From: Corinectria fuckeliana
Lineage: Eukaryota; Ascomycota; Sordariomycetes; Hypocreales; Nectriaceae
Direction: 5' to 3'
Assembly: GCA_019137255.1 (NCBI GenBank)
Contig: WPDH01000221.1
Span: 124,001-188,000, forward strand
Length of the DNA: 64,000 bases
The notes below the pieces were generated by a model. It saw only the letters and a list, made by a program, of their open reading frames with translations, made no database searches and was not told the origin of the DNA. Both the position numbers and the translations under genes were made by a program. Positions 1-11,599 of the stretch are shown one piece after another. Position 1 is the first letter of the stretch. Each line of letters starts with the position of its first letter.

Positions 1-1095
1 GCAACTCGGTATCTTGTCTCTTACTGACACAAGACTGGTTGTTGCAAGTTGGCGCATAAAGCGGCATGGCCTAGACCGAAGACAAGAACCTCGGTGGATG
101 CGGAGAGCTGGGAGTTTGGGTAGCTGTGTCGTATCGGCTAGCTGTGACGTCGCATGTCGACAACTCCTTGAGGCCAAGCACCACGAGTATTGCTCCGTCA
201 CAGCGCGTGGGTACGTGATTGGCCACGAGGAAGGCCTGAAAGCCTGCGTCACCCTGCGTCCGTGTCGCATCCACCGGGCTGGTGATTCCGGGCTCGAAAC
301 GTCGTGGCACTGTGGCTTTTCGTCGCAACTCATCCTTGCCTACCAATAATCGGAGTCGCGACGTAATACACCCCGTGGCATGACGTGCCAATGGTGGGCA
401 AGACACGGAAAGAAGCTGCCGTGCTAGGTCTAGACCAAGCTTGGGGACTTTCTGGATGGACGAGGTTGGGTATATGTGAATTGTCTGGCGGCTATCTCAT
501 ACATCGGTTCAACTCTCAGCTTCAGCTCGTCGACACTTTCCGAGTCGGAAAAACAATATTGCGTGGTCTGCTCCAGTTTTGTATGTTGATTCAAGCGGCT
601 AGATAGATGGGTGTACGGTATTGACCATGTCTTCTTTGCTGAACTTCTCTGAAGTTCTCAACTTTCCCTTTACTTTTGGACCGGTTGAATCGCGAGGACG
701 CCACATTGTTTGATGACAGCCCCTCCGAGAGTTCGAGGTCCAGATGAAACACCAGTTCGATTTCATGCCCCCAACTTGAGCCGTGCTAGGATCTGGTAGT
801 TAGCGATACCGTCCGCAGACCCCGGGGCTAGAGTTGTGATTGTGGCCATGGCACCACCCTCCTGATAGGCCCGTGCTGCCGTTTGATCGTCTCGCTGCTT
901 GACAAGCCCACCTCTGCATTATCATCCGCCCTGTCTTGATGCTGTCTCCCTCGTAGACGCTAAGCAAGGCGTGAGTTGTCACATCGTTCGCCATACAGAT
1001 GACAGGCCGAAGACCAATGTGCGCCTTGATGGGCGGTACTAGTCTTATCGTTCTGGCTCAGAACTAGCTTAGTGACCGCAGCTTCAGGGAACCCT
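1..1095. other. Intergenic, no gene seen
   Basis: Only short overlapping open frames are present on both strands, with no recognisable protein family and no ATG-started frame of convincing composition. No tRNA-like A/B box pair was found. It lies downstream of RRP46 (transcribed leftward), so the right end probably holds that gene's 3' UTR. Confidence 0.5.
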
Positions 1096-1962
1096 TCATT
1101 TCCAGTATAGGTCCGCTGCCACCTTTGCCTCAACAACTGAGCGGATGAACTCCTTCATGCTCCGGAACTCGTGGCTGTCACCTGTCATGGCTGTGTCGAT
1201 ACCAGACTGCTGGTGCTGGCAGCATACGCGTTGGCCAAGTTCTAGGATCTTGGCCCACTCGTCGGCAGAAAATGAGCCCTCGCTCTCTGACAAGAGAAGC
1301 TCGTCTTGAGAGGTGAAGCCTAGAACATGGAGAGATCTCGCACGATCCGCCTCAACTGCGGTCGGGTCGACTGTGATGTCCTCGTCGCCGTCTGAAATGG
1401 CGATGACAGTCGCAGCAGCGACGGCCTTGAGAGGGATCGCGGCAGTCAGAAGTCCCAGAATGGCAGCATGCAGCAGTGCAGGAATGATGGGAAGGTTCTG
1501 TCACCGAGTGTCAGCAGCGAAGCAGACCAACAGTTGATTTCAGGTCCCCTACCAGTTTTGCCTGGACCAGCTTGGTGTTGACGTAGGCGTTTTCTGGGGT
1601 CTCGGCCACCTGGAGGGTGATTTGGATGACGCATCTGGGATAGTTTCGCACAGGAATCAGTTGGCGCAGAGCGGCTTGCAAAAGCGCCTCGAGCTGTCGC
1701 TCCCGGGTTCCTATGAATCAAGGCTGGTCAGAACAGCTCCTTCTACCGCCATAATCCTGTCGAGCGTCTCACCTCCTACCCCTGCAGCAGGTCGCACAAC
1801 GACATCCACCAGAGCCTCAAAGGCATTCTCGTCTCGCCTCTGTGCCTCGACGGGACCGTTGACGGCAGCGATGACGGAATAGCCGCCATATGAAAAGGTT
1901 GCAGAGCCATCGGCTTTGGGGAGGTGCGACAGCTCGGCGGCTGGTTCGGCGGAGGGAGCCAT
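1096..1962 (-). CDS. RRP46: Exosome complex subunit RRP46 (RNase PH-like ring protein)
   Basis: This is a subunit of the six-member RNase PH-like ring of the RNA exosome, which channels RNA to the catalytic subunits for 3'-5' processing and decay in nucleus and cytoplasm. Three exons read on the minus strand: 1773-1962, 1553-1710 and 1096-1497, with introns of 62 and 55 nt. They join in frame to 249 aa, the usual family length. Recognisable segments are DGSATFSYGGYSVIAAVNGP and VDVVVRPAAGVGG in exon 1, then TRERQLEALLQAALRQLIP, an ITLQVAETPENAYVNTK stretch, and a C-terminal ISDGDED-type segment. In fungi and animals this ring is known to be catalytically inactive, so the role is structural. 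The start is the only ATG that opens this frame. It is divergent from RRD2 across 303 bp. Confidence 0.93.
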
Positions 1963-2265
1963 TGCTGGAGTTGTGAAGTTGCGATATCACGACGCTGTAA
2001 GGCTGATAAAAATTTCGGGAGGTTGTGACGTTGGTACCTTTATTAACACCTTAGCTTACTACTTAGGTTAGGTAGCAGGTAGGTAGGTATTTGGAAGGAG
2101 TGGAGGGCCCCTGTGGAGACTACGGCACCTTTCAGTGGCGCTCGGCGGTGGGGGGTCCGTTCCGGCTGCGGTGCGGCGGCGGACTCGGTGCCTTCATAAA
2201 CCCATTGCGCCTTGCCTAGACAAGCGTGATGTTTGCATCGTCTTACGCATCAACTCTCCCACACG
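1963..2265. promoter_or_regulatory. Divergent promoter between RRP46 and RRD2
   Basis: This 303-bp spacer separates the two start codons, so it must hold both core promoters and 5' leaders. It contains a TAGGTTAGGTAGCAGG-type run of TAGGTA repeats at about 2063-2092, a motif that recurs in other intergenic spaces of this window. No clear TATA box stands out. Confidence 0.6.
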
Positions 2266-3552
2266 ATGGCCTCTTCCGCCCCCGCGCAACACTCGCCCTC
2301 GCCCTCTCAACCGGGGGCATCCACCATCCCCAGCCTCAAGGACAGGATCCCGAAGCTCGAACCACGCAGGCGACGCCCAGCACCCTCGAATCCTACCCCC
2401 GTACCCAGAACTCCCGCCCTTCCCTCGCCACCCGACACGTCCACTTGGACCTACAAGACCCCCTCGCGCAGGATCCTTTCCAGAAGGGACCACGAGCTGT
2501 TCTTGCAATCCCCGACGTACCAGCTGATCACGGCCTGGGTCTTTGGCCTGGCGGAGGCTGTGGTGGATACCCCGTGCTCGGCAGTTCGGGACGGCGACCT
2601 TAGCGACAGGGTCAGGACCATCTTGAGCATTCTCGAGGAGGCGGAGAAGCTCGTGTACGAGTCCCCCCCGAATGAGCAAGGAGGCTCGCGCTTCGGCAAC
2701 AAGGCCTTTCGTGGATTCCTCGACCTCGCCAAGGACAACAGCCTAAAGTGGCACCGCCAGCTTGGCTTGAACGACGATGACGCCGTCGCCGAGGTGTCCA
2801 CATACTTTTGCCAGTCCTTCGGCAATGGCAGCCGCATAGACTACGGCTCTGGCCACGAGCTCAACTTCATGATCTGGCTTCTCGCCCTCTATCAACTCGG
2901 GCTGCTGCAGAAGTCCGACTTCAAGGCCGTCATTCTCCGCGTCTTCGTGCGCTATCTCTCCGTGATGCGAGTTGTCCAGATGACTTACTACCTTGAGCCC
3001 GCTGGATCCCATGGCGTCTGGGGACTCGATGACTACCAGTTCCTGCCGTTCCTCTTCGGCGCGGCCCAACTTCTATATCACCCCTTCATCACTCCACGAG
3101 CCATTCATCAGGATCTTTCCCTCGAAGAGTTCGGGGCCGATTACATGTACTTGGGCCAGGTCAGCTTTGTGAACAGCACCAAGACAGTCAAGGGCCTACG
3201 CTGGCACAGCCCGATGCTCGATGACATCTCATCGGCCAAGTCGTGGACCAAGATCGATGGAGGCATGCGCCGGATGTTTGTGTCGGAAGTCCTAGGCAAG
3301 CTCCCCGTCATGCAACATTTCCTTTTCGGATCGCTGGTGCCGGCGGCCGACGGAATGAGCGAGGAGGATGCCGCTGGCGCCCAGGAGGAAGAAGCAGGGC
3401 CCGAGTCATCAGACCCGCACACGGGACACGCACATGAAGGCAAGGGCTGGGGCGACTGTTGTGGCATCAAGGTCCCAAGCAGTCTTGCGGCTGCGCAGGA
3501 GATGAAGAAAAGGGGCGCCGGGGAGGGCCTCCGGAGGATTCCCTTCGACTGA
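2266..3552 (+). CDS. RRD2: Serine/threonine protein phosphatase 2A activator 2 (PTPA family)
   Basis: This peptidyl-prolyl isomerase-type activator (PTPA) remodels the catalytic subunit of PP2A-like phosphatases. The single-exon gene gives 428 aa. Family signatures visible are RRILSRRDHELFLQSPTY near residue 70, RIDYGSGHELNFM, LEPAGSHGVWGLDDYQFLPF, LRWHSPMLDDISSAKSW, and a C-terminal GWGDCCGIKVPSS ending in IPFD. The C-terminal DCCGIK...IPFD block matches yeast Rrd2 rather than Rrd1, hence the symbol. The first ATG in frame is 2266; the frame is open a little upstream, but only through non-ATG codons. The first about 65 residues are proline- and serine-rich and probably disordered. It is convergent with the next gene and divergent from RRP46. 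Confidence 0.93.
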   Translation: MASSAPAQHSPSPSQPGASTIPSLKDRIPKLEPRRRRPAPSNPTPVPRTPALPSPPDTSTWTYKTPSRRILSRRDHELFLQSPTYQLITAWVFGLAEAVVDTPCSAVRDGDLSDRVRTILSILEEAEKLVYESPPNEQGGSRFGNKAFRGFLDLAKDNSLKWHRQLGLNDDDAVAEVSTYFCQSFGNGSRIDYGSGHELNFMIWLLALYQLGLLQKSDFKAVILRVFVRYLSVMRVVQMTYYLEPAGSHGVWGLDDYQFLPFLFGAAQLLYHPFITPRAIHQDLSLEEFGADYMYLGQVSFVNSTKTVKGLRWHSPMLDDISSAKSWTKIDGGMRRMFVSEVLGKLPVMQHFLFGSLVPAADGMSEEDAAGAQEEEAGPESSDPHTGHAHEGKGWGDCCGIKVPSSLAAAQEMKKRGAGEGLRRIPFD

Positions 3553-4726
3553 GCGCTTCGATGGCCTTAACAGAGCGAGCATCTTGAAGTCCAGCAAAAC
3601 AGGAGGTTGTATTTTACGTCATATGCAACTCCTATTCACGAAATATCAAGTCAAGCACTATTACCTGCAAGGTTAGGGTGACTGTTATCCCAAGTTTAAC
3701 ATCTGCTCTAGTGCTGGGCCGGTGGTCAGTTGTGGTATTTCTCCTGGAGGCATCTTCCACTTCTTTTCCAACCTCGTGCATATTGTAATTTCCAACGTTG
3801 CCAGCCGATGCTTACTGGACGGCACTAGCATTCGAAATCGTCGTCTTCGAGTTATCACGAGGCATGAGGAGGGTAGCCTCGGTTAGTGCTGGAGACATAT
3901 GATAGAGCCCAATGATGTGGGAAACATTCACCCTTTGCATAATACCAAGTAGAAGAGAAAGAAACGACGAGCCAACGTCCGTTTGTAGGACTTCAGAGAA
4001 CATTACAGACGTGATACCTAAACAATGTAACGAAGATTATGCCATCGTAACTAGCTGAGAGAAGATTTACGAGTCCTCGTGTGCAGAATAGACAAGCGCT
4101 GCGGGAGCTAACAAAGTCACCATGCCGGATTGATAGTAAAATCCGGATGCTTACTCAACATGATAATGGCCAGCCACATGCCAAGCACGCAACTCCTGTA
4201 TCAAGTCAGGCACAAGGTCAAGAGTTGGGAACGCTATAGTGGTGACGGGAACGTGACAGGCTAGATGTAGTTTGAGCAGATATCTATTCGCTGTAGGCTT
4301 GTTCTAAGTCGAGCCTACCTCGCCTACAATCCCTAAGTTTCCGATGGCGGTACCCTGATGATGACACAGATCCTCCGCCACGCCCCGTGGCCGGAAATAA
4401 AAAACAAACTATTACTCCACGCTCAAATCCTCATAAAACATGTTATTTCGTTGTGTTGCCATCGTTATAGTGCCCGAAGCCTCGAGTTTTGTTGAGTGTC
4501 TCAAAGCAATTCGTGACGCCGTGGTTGGTCGTGTGAATCGTCGAGATGGAAAGAAAAACAAGAAGAAAAAAATCGCCTTCAAATGGTATCGTGACAAAAG
4601 TTTAAAAATCAAGAGAAGACTGTAGCACCTGGCCAAAGGTCTAAGGCCCAAGAGAGTACCGACAGGGTTTTGGGAGCAGGCCAAGTGAGAGATGGAACAT
4701 CTTGGGGATAGATAGTTCCACCACCT
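3553..4726. other. Convergent intergenic spacer
   Basis: This 1.17-kb stretch lies between the stop codons of RRD2 (+) and the 547-aa gene (-). It should hold both 3' UTRs and terminators. AT-rich runs occur at 4395-4440 and 4550-4620. No coding frame of convincing composition was seen. Confidence 0.5.
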
Positions 4727-6370
4727 TCACTGCAAGTCAAGTGCCTGCATCGGCATAGGACCCGTCTCATTGCATTCCCGAAATTGTGACAGTGGCTGAC
4801 GTAGTCGATTTGCGACGTGGATATCGATGAGCATCTCGACCAGGGCTTCTGCGTCCTGGTAAACATGAGCTAGCTCCGACTTGTTGGATCCAACTCCAAA
4901 TGCGTTGCCATCAGCTCGGGGTTTTCGGTAGGCCGCAAAGACAATGCCACGGTCGCTCTGTCTCATTTTGGTTGGGGATGGTGGGTTGCTGGAGATGATC
5001 GAATCATTTCTCGAGTGCTGACCAGTGTAAAATGCACAACCGTAACCACGAGCGAATTCGTCATCTCGTGCGTCCTGGTGTCGATACTCGATCCAGCCGT
5101 CAGAGCGGAGGATCTTTCCATGCACCGCGGCAGAGATTTGAAAGGGGGATTTGACATTGTGAAGGCCGTATGCAGCAAGCAAGCGGCCTGTCATGCCCTT
5201 GGGAGACTTGGGAGACTTGGTCGAGGAGTCGGATTCGAATGAAGCAGAATCCTCCTCTGGGCCCAAAGTTGAAGGCCCCGAGACATCAGGCCAAAGATTG
5301 ACGACGTAAACCAGGTCGAAGTTGTACCGTTTTGCGATTCTTGCAGCCTCGAAGGCGGCCGCTGTGGCAGGGCGACTGGCGTACGGTGGTGTAAGCGTGA
5401 GAAGAGGTTCATGTTGGGTGGGCGGTATAGCCGGTGCCATAGAAGGAGCAGCAGAAACATCCGACTCTGACGAAATGTCAGGGCTGTCCGGACTTGTCTC
5501 CGCGATGTCGTCGTCGCTTAGACTGAAGAAATCGTCGAAAGGGGGCTCGCGCAGGGTCGAACTGCTCATAGACTCTCCGCTTGTCGATGGCGACTGGCTC
5601 GACTGGCTCAAAGCTCTTCGAAGTGGCGCTTGCTCTAGGGACGGACGGTATTGGTGATGGGTATTATGGGAACCGGCGTTGTTGAGAGCCTCGATAGGTT
5701 TCGACGCTTCCAGTTGGGAGTCGAGAACAGGGGCCAACTCGGGGGAAGGACCCGGGGTGGGCAAGGCGCCGTGAGGAAGTTCGGGGAGCTTCTTGTTTCG
5801 GAAGTATCGAGGACGGCGAATATAATCATCCTCTGGATCTGAGGCAGGAGGGGTATCCAGTCTCTCAGGGCTGGCTTGCATTTTTCGTGGGAAATGAGTC
5901 CGGGGGCTGCGCTCGCCGGAGCCTAACTCGAATGATGAAGTTGGGCTAGGAGTTGAAGATACGGGAGAATTCTCCCCGTTGTGAGTTGGAGGTCGGGGAA
6001 ATTCGAAGTCCCCAAAGCCATCAATCAGTAGTTGTGTTTGCAGCTGTCTAAGTGAGGAGGTCCTGATAGGTGGCGATTGCATTCGACGCGAGTCTGAATA
6101 GTAGGTTAAGTTTTGGTCTTTGATGGATCCTACTCGTTGAGACGGAGACACATCGGCGACTGAAGGTGCTCGAGTGGAAGCGGGTTGTCTGACTATCACT
6201 TCTTCTCGGGCAGCCATACGAGTGGCCTTGGGACGAATGAAAGAGGGAGAAGGGAACTGAGGTTCGGTGACGGTGCCAGTGGTGATGATGGGCTCAATAG
6301 TATCGGTAGAGGCAGCCGACGCCTTTCTCTTGGCGAAGAACCGCTCCAGACGATCAAAGCCGTTGGCCAT
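4727..6370 (-). CDS. Fungal-specific protein of unknown function, 547 aa
   Basis: A single open frame of 547 codons starts at ATG 6370 (context AAAATGGCC). I do not recognise a named family. Residues 1 to about 320 are low-complexity, rich in Ser/Pro with many SP/TP sites, and look disordered. The C-terminal about 220 residues look folded: they begin AFEAARIAKRYNFDLVYVVN, contain GRLLAAYGLHNVKSPFQIS and a long helical tail SELAHVYQDAEALVEML. The alternation of hydrophobic strands with a tryptophan (SDGWIEYR) and RGIVFAAYRKPR loosely recalls a GAF/PAS-like sensor fold, but that is a guess. Start and length are well supported by composition; function is not. It is convergent with RRD2. Confidence 0.8.
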   Translation of the reverse strand: MANGFDRLERFFAKRKASAASTDTIEPIITTGTVTEPQFPSPSFIRPKATRMAAREEVIVRQPASTRAPSVADVSPSQRVGSIKDQNLTYYSDSRRMQSPPIRTSSLRQLQTQLLIDGFGDFEFPRPPTHNGENSPVSSTPSPTSSFELGSGERSPRTHFPRKMQASPERLDTPPASDPEDDYIRRPRYFRNKKLPELPHGALPTPGPSPELAPVLDSQLEASKPIEALNNAGSHNTHHQYRPSLEQAPLRRALSQSSQSPSTSGESMSSSTLREPPFDDFFSLSDDDIAETSPDSPDISSESDVSAAPSMAPAIPPTQHEPLLTLTPPYASRPATAAAFEAARIAKRYNFDLVYVVNLWPDVSGPSTLGPEEDSASFESDSSTKSPKSPKGMTGRLLAAYGLHNVKSPFQISAAVHGKILRSDGWIEYRHQDARDDEFARGYGCAFYTGQHSRNDSIISSNPPSPTKMRQSDRGIVFAAYRKPRADGNAFGVGSNKSELAHVYQDAEALVEMLIDIHVANRLRQPLSQFRECNETGPMPMQALDLQ

Positions 6371-7608
6371 TTTGGGGAGTGATGAGATTATCGGGACAGG
6401 AAATCACGTTGCGCAGGATGTCTGGTGAGCTTGTGTAAGCAGAAGAAATCCACAGATGGGCCAGGTGCGCGAGCGAAGAGCATTTGCACATACGTACCGA
6501 GGAGGGCGCGATTGAGTTGGCAAATGTGAAAAGGTGAGGTCGATGTGAGATGTAGGTGACGATGAGGTGAATCAGATCCGGGGGGGTTTTCGGATGGCGA
6601 AGTCGATACCAGACGGTATCTGAATGCTGACACGAGCCGTCTTCGAAGGAGACCGGGAGTGGTCGTATCAGATAATTGCCAAACCAGCGCACAAAAAGCA
6701 GCTGCGTATGACTTTGGGCGCAAAGGCGCACTCAGCGACCTCAACCCGCCCAACAGGGAAGGAGGAAGGAGGCGCGAGACGAGAGTTGCACGAAAAGGTA
6801 ATCGAGGACTGGAGATTGTGACGGAGTCGAAATGTCTGTATCGGGGTATCTCGGGTTCTGCGTCGCGTTGTGCGGTGTTGTGTTGTGCGTCGCGAGTGTG
6901 CCGGCTTGTGGTTGTGGTCGAGGTTGAGGTTGCGATGCGGATGCGGATGCGGTTGCAGGTTGCAGGTGTAAGTCAAAGGGAGTGCGGTGCACTTGGTGCG
7001 AGGTGTGCAGGGAGTAGGAGCGGTAGTGGAAGTGGCAAGTGGCAGTGACGGGAGTGGCCGATAAGGCAGGTGGAGAGCGCTGAGCGACAGGAGCGAGAGT
7101 GAGAATGAGAGTGACAATGACTGCCAGGCAGTGCCACTGGTGTGAGGGAATGGACGACTCGGAGAGAGGATTGGCCAAGGTTGGTTGGCCGGGGAAGGAA
7201 CGACGGCGATGGGGACCTTCTCTGACTGGAATCGAAATTACTAGTACGGAAGTCCTCGAAAGAAGGAGCAGGCAGGTAAGTAAGAAACAAAAAACAGCAA
7301 ACGTCTCCACCTCTTTTTCGATGTGCTCGATCATCGGGGTGCAAGGGAGCCTTTAAACATCATCTGGGGGAGGAATGCCACTGCCGCGTGCCGAGACGTT
7401 GGAAGGGGACGACAAGAAGTCGAGTGAGTGGCTGATGCGGGAGCAGGGATGACATCGTTCTCGGACTTCCCACTAGGGCGTCCTCTGTCCTCTAACTTGG
7501 ATACTACTTAGTACTTGGTCGGACTACTACTAGTACGGACGGAGAATGGATACGTCCTCCCTGAATTGCTTCGTCTCCATGTCTCGCAGGCTCGCTCAGC
7601 TCGGCCGA

Positions 7609-7632
7609 GACAAGACAAGACAAGACAAGACA
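7609..7632. repeat. GACAA pentanucleotide microsatellite
   Basis: Nearly five perfect copies of GACAA lie in the long intergenic region, with no coding context. Confidence 0.9.
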
Positions 7633-10455
7633 TGCATCTTGCTCTGGGCGGATGGACACAACCCAGCCATATTAACTCCCACGGCTCCAAGCCTCCAAGG
7701 TGAGCAGCCCCGTGCACATTGCATACGCCACAGCACGCTCACTGCTACCTCTCAATGAAGGCACGTTGCCAGGTAATTAGTGAGTGAGTGAGAGCGGCAG
7801 AATGGTTACGGTGTGCTGACCTCGTGCCCAGCTGTGTCTCTGTCTCTGTGTCTTTGTGTCATTCTGTCCCTCCTCCCTAACGGTGAAACTCCTGCTTAGC
7901 GTCCTTAATATGCCTAATAGCTACATAATGTGAACGCAGGTGTGGGGTGAATAGCAAACCAGGTGGTAGATGCCAGCCCACAGAGTTGTGCACTTCTGCT
8001 ATATGGCTCATGGCGGGCAGTGGTGAAGCGCCCGTCCACCTCTCGCCCTGCGCTGCAGGGAGCACGTCAAGCCGGCCTCAGAAACAACCCTGTCTGTGGC
8101 TTGCTCCCTCCCCACGATGCCCCAAGAACCCTGTCGCCAAGCTGCCAGTGGATGGCTGGCACACACCTGGCTCGTAGCGTGGTCGCCGGGGTGGTCGTCA
8201 AGGTTGTCTGTCATTCAGCCGATGTCGTCCATCAGTTGTCAAAAGTCTCCTAGGTGGCCCGTGAACTTCGGGCAGTATGGGTGATGAGTGGATTGGGGCC
8301 AATGCATCGCATACCTATCAACAAGTTCTACCAGAGGCAACACCCGAGCATTCCGCCTCTGATGCTCCATTTTCGTCTTGTTGCCATGTTCTTGCCAGGC
8401 TTTCCGTCGACGGCGCTGACGTCTTTGCCCTCGATGCTTTTAGTTGCCGTCAGGGACCGACTAACCTACTAGACAACCATGTACCGCTTCTAGCGAGACA
8501 TAATTCTTGATTAGGGCGCGAAGGCATCGTTGCCTCCAAGTGCCCGTGGTTCGGGATCTCCGCGACTAAGAATTCGCGGTGGTCTCACCGTGGTGTTCCC
8601 TTGGTACCATGACATCACGCTCTGTACTACCGCTGCACCCACAAACACACGCACGCACTTTTGGGATGCGCACAGCGACTGTGAGCAGCACTGGTGAACA
8701 CTGATCGCCGAGGTTCCAAAGAAACGTGCTTTCGACTCCGCCGCTTCCCGCCTACACCTAAGCCCGGGCCAGTGTTTGACCGGCTTTGAAAGGCTATGAT
8801 AGGCAGGCCAACCTTCCGTTCTACGTATCAACGATGGGGAGGGAAATGTCATCCTCAACTAGCGTTGCGAACGAGCTGTCACTCACATGCATCCAGTCCG
8901 AGGAGTCTCCGGCTAGTAATAGGACGGCCCAGTCCCAGACCCAGTATTCGCTGTGCATAGCCTCCCATCAACTTGATGATTCGTACTTCACCCTGTCAGA
9001 GTCGGTAGGCTTCGACTGCTGCCCAGCTCAATGAGAAGTACATACCTAGATCGTGCAGTAATCTGATCGCCGCGACTGGCCTCGATCTGCTAGTTCGGCC
9101 CAAAATCCGTCCTTGCTAGCCGTCTACTAGGGATCCCCGCCTCCCAGGCGCACAGGCACTCACTGCTCAGATCTCCTAGTGGCCCGTTGGTAGATCGTTG
9201 CTTGGAACTGCCGCCAATCCCTGCAAACAATGGGATACCTATCCGTAGCTGGCTCGCCCGTACATACATCCGGCCCGCGCACTAAGAAGGTGGAAGGCTT
9301 CACACATGACTCGGGGCGGTGGGAGCGGATCCGTCCCTCCATCTCCCTCCGATGAGAGAGACTTGGAAGATGACAGTTCTAGGCACACTTCCAGCCTTTG
9401 GATACGAGACATGGCCATCAAACGTGTCTGATTGCAATGGTCAATCCCGACTTCCCTTACCTTGCGTTGCATCCAGTCACAACACCAGTTGAAGTACGCA
9501 CAGTGCCCAGCTCAGTGGACCGTATCTGATCTGTCCGAGTGTCCAGAGAGGTATGCACTTGAGCTGTCATAACGGCAGCAACACGGCCAGTCCTTCATTC
9601 TGCCAAGATGCATCCATACGTGACGCTCCTCGTCATGTGGGAACCATTCACTTGCTAACCAACTAGTGCTAGCCCAGTGTCAACCAACTTTCCAAGTTTA
9701 GGTTCCTCCGCGGATGGACTTCCACCAGTGAGTGCCCTTGCTCCCCAGTGAAGGTGGTGGATAGCAATAATTAATTGCTTCTTTTAGTTTCTCTTCACTC
9801 ATCCCATTGGCTCTGGCCCAGTCCAGATGGTGGGTGGTGCGCTGCCCCGCTTCCCACGCTTGGGTTTCTGACTGCTCAACTTTTGACCAGAACGTCTCTC
9901 CCTCGAGTATTGAGAACGTCCAGCTTCTTCCTCTGTGCTGCGCTGTGCTCTCTGCTCCCCTCTTCACTGACCCTGCATGCCTACCTATCGGATGCATCTC
10001 CTCGTCGACCTATGCGCCTCGCTTAGAGGGGGATGCTGCAAGTTGTCACGCAAAAGCATCCAAGGCCAGTTCTAGACTATTCTTGACTAGTTATCAACTG
10101 GGCGGGACTCGATTGAGCCATAACTCGGCCTACCTTTGTCACCCCGAAACTTATCGCTGCTCTGATCATCCCTTCACATGTCACATGAGGCTTGTCTTGG
10201 TCATTATCCGAGCCGGTTTCTTGAAATCCTTTCCCCTGTACGGGCTACGGCTGTGGGCTGGGCCAGACAGCGTGGCCCCCCTGCCAGTGGGCGGGCTCGG
10301 TGTGCTCCCTTGCTTTTTTTCCCACAAGACCTCCGACCAAGACGATGCCTGCTCGCCTGGGCAGCCATTTCAGAGAGAACGGGTGTTATCTCGGTCTGGA
10401 GCTTGCCCAAGCCTAGCCGTTGCTGACTACTAGTTGCTTAATTAGTTGATAGTCT

Positions 10456-10471
10456 ACCTACCTAGGTAGGT
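10456..10471. repeat. Perfect 16-bp palindrome ACCTACCTAGGTAGGT
   Basis: This is a perfect inverted repeat made of two opposed TAGGTAGG-type motifs. The same half-site recurs in many spacers here (about 2065-2092, 11555-11572, 12120-12140, 41468-41482), so it may be a common promoter motif or a low-complexity feature of this genome. Confidence 0.85.
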
Positions 10472-11580
10472 TTGAGTGGCAATAGGGGATAACGAATTGC
10501 CCTCACGCATCGAGACCGTTCACCCTGCTGTCGGTCGTGTTTCCGTATTCGGATTCCCTTGCCTCTTTCTTCCGTCTAGTGTCTGCCCTTTTCCTGGGCT
10601 TGTTTCCATGTGTCGAGATACTCGCCAGCTGTTGGCTTCGACACGCATCGGTGTAATCGCGACTTCCGGGTGAGCTACTCTGTCTCATCCAGTCTTTCCC
10701 TCAGACCCTTCGGCTCTCTGTCATGCACATCCGAAATGGTGTTGTGTTTTCGTTCGCCTTGGATGATACTGTGCTACAGGTACAGTAGGTAGGCATACAC
10801 TTTCTGTACTTCGTACACACTCGGCTCCTCCTTCATCAGTTACAGCCAGCAGAGGCTCCGGACTGCCTGCCGTGGGACTCTGGAGCGAGACATGCACCGA
10901 ACGAGCAAACGCCATCTTCATGCCGTCTCGATAAATGACACCTAGGAAGCAGGAAGCAGGAAGACCAGCGTGGGGAGGCTAGACGGGAACGAGGAAAACA
11001 AGCCGGTCCTGCTTGTCCTCGCCCGCAACTGTTCCCGTTCGTGGACAGGCAGGCCATTCTTGTTAATTTCGTGTGTGCACTTGTCGCGATGAAACCCTCG
11101 AGCACTCTCAAACAAGCCCAATCCAATATCTCACTTTGGCGCTGCGTCACCTTGAGGCTTCGTCCGCCCTCTTCCTTGACGTCGACTCTCGATGCGAGAA
11201 CCCGCAGTACGAATATGTACTGACCCCTTGCCCAGTTTCCCTGCCCCTTCCCGCTCCCCTTGTTCGCTCTTACGTCCCAGCTCATTGGCTCTGTCTCTGT
11301 CTCTCTCTCTCTCTCTGTTCCTGCCGATCGGGTCCCTGCAAGCTTCAAAGACATTGCTGCATCTTGCGGGAGCCGGTTACGGTTACACGGGGAGGATGTT
11401 CAAGGACGGGAGAGGGCCGTGACGCGGGAGGACGGCCCACTGCAACTGGGTGCTGAATCGGATTCCCCGCCGAAAGAGCCAGATGGGTACTTAGGTAGCT
11501 CCTGCAGGATCTGTTTCGTTCTTCGTGTCAGCACTTACTTAGAATTGAGGACGATTACGGTACCTACGTACCTGGTAAAC

Positions 11581-11599
11581 CTAGTACTTAAAGTACTAG
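11581..11599. repeat. Perfect 19-bp palindrome around a central A
   Basis: CTAGTACTT and AAGTACTAG flank a single A, directly after several GTACCTA motifs. It could be a dimeric factor site or a simple chance structure; there is no gene nearby to judge. Confidence 0.8.

Noticed and set aside
491..530. GGTTCAACTC, a possible tRNA B box
   Set aside because: No A box or cloverleaf-compatible stems upstream at the required spacing.
9807..10433. 208-codon plus-strand open frame
   Set aside because: It begins at a non-ATG codon, its first ATG is far inside, the composition is Cys/Ser/Leu-rich as in pyrimidine-rich DNA, and no domain is recognisable.
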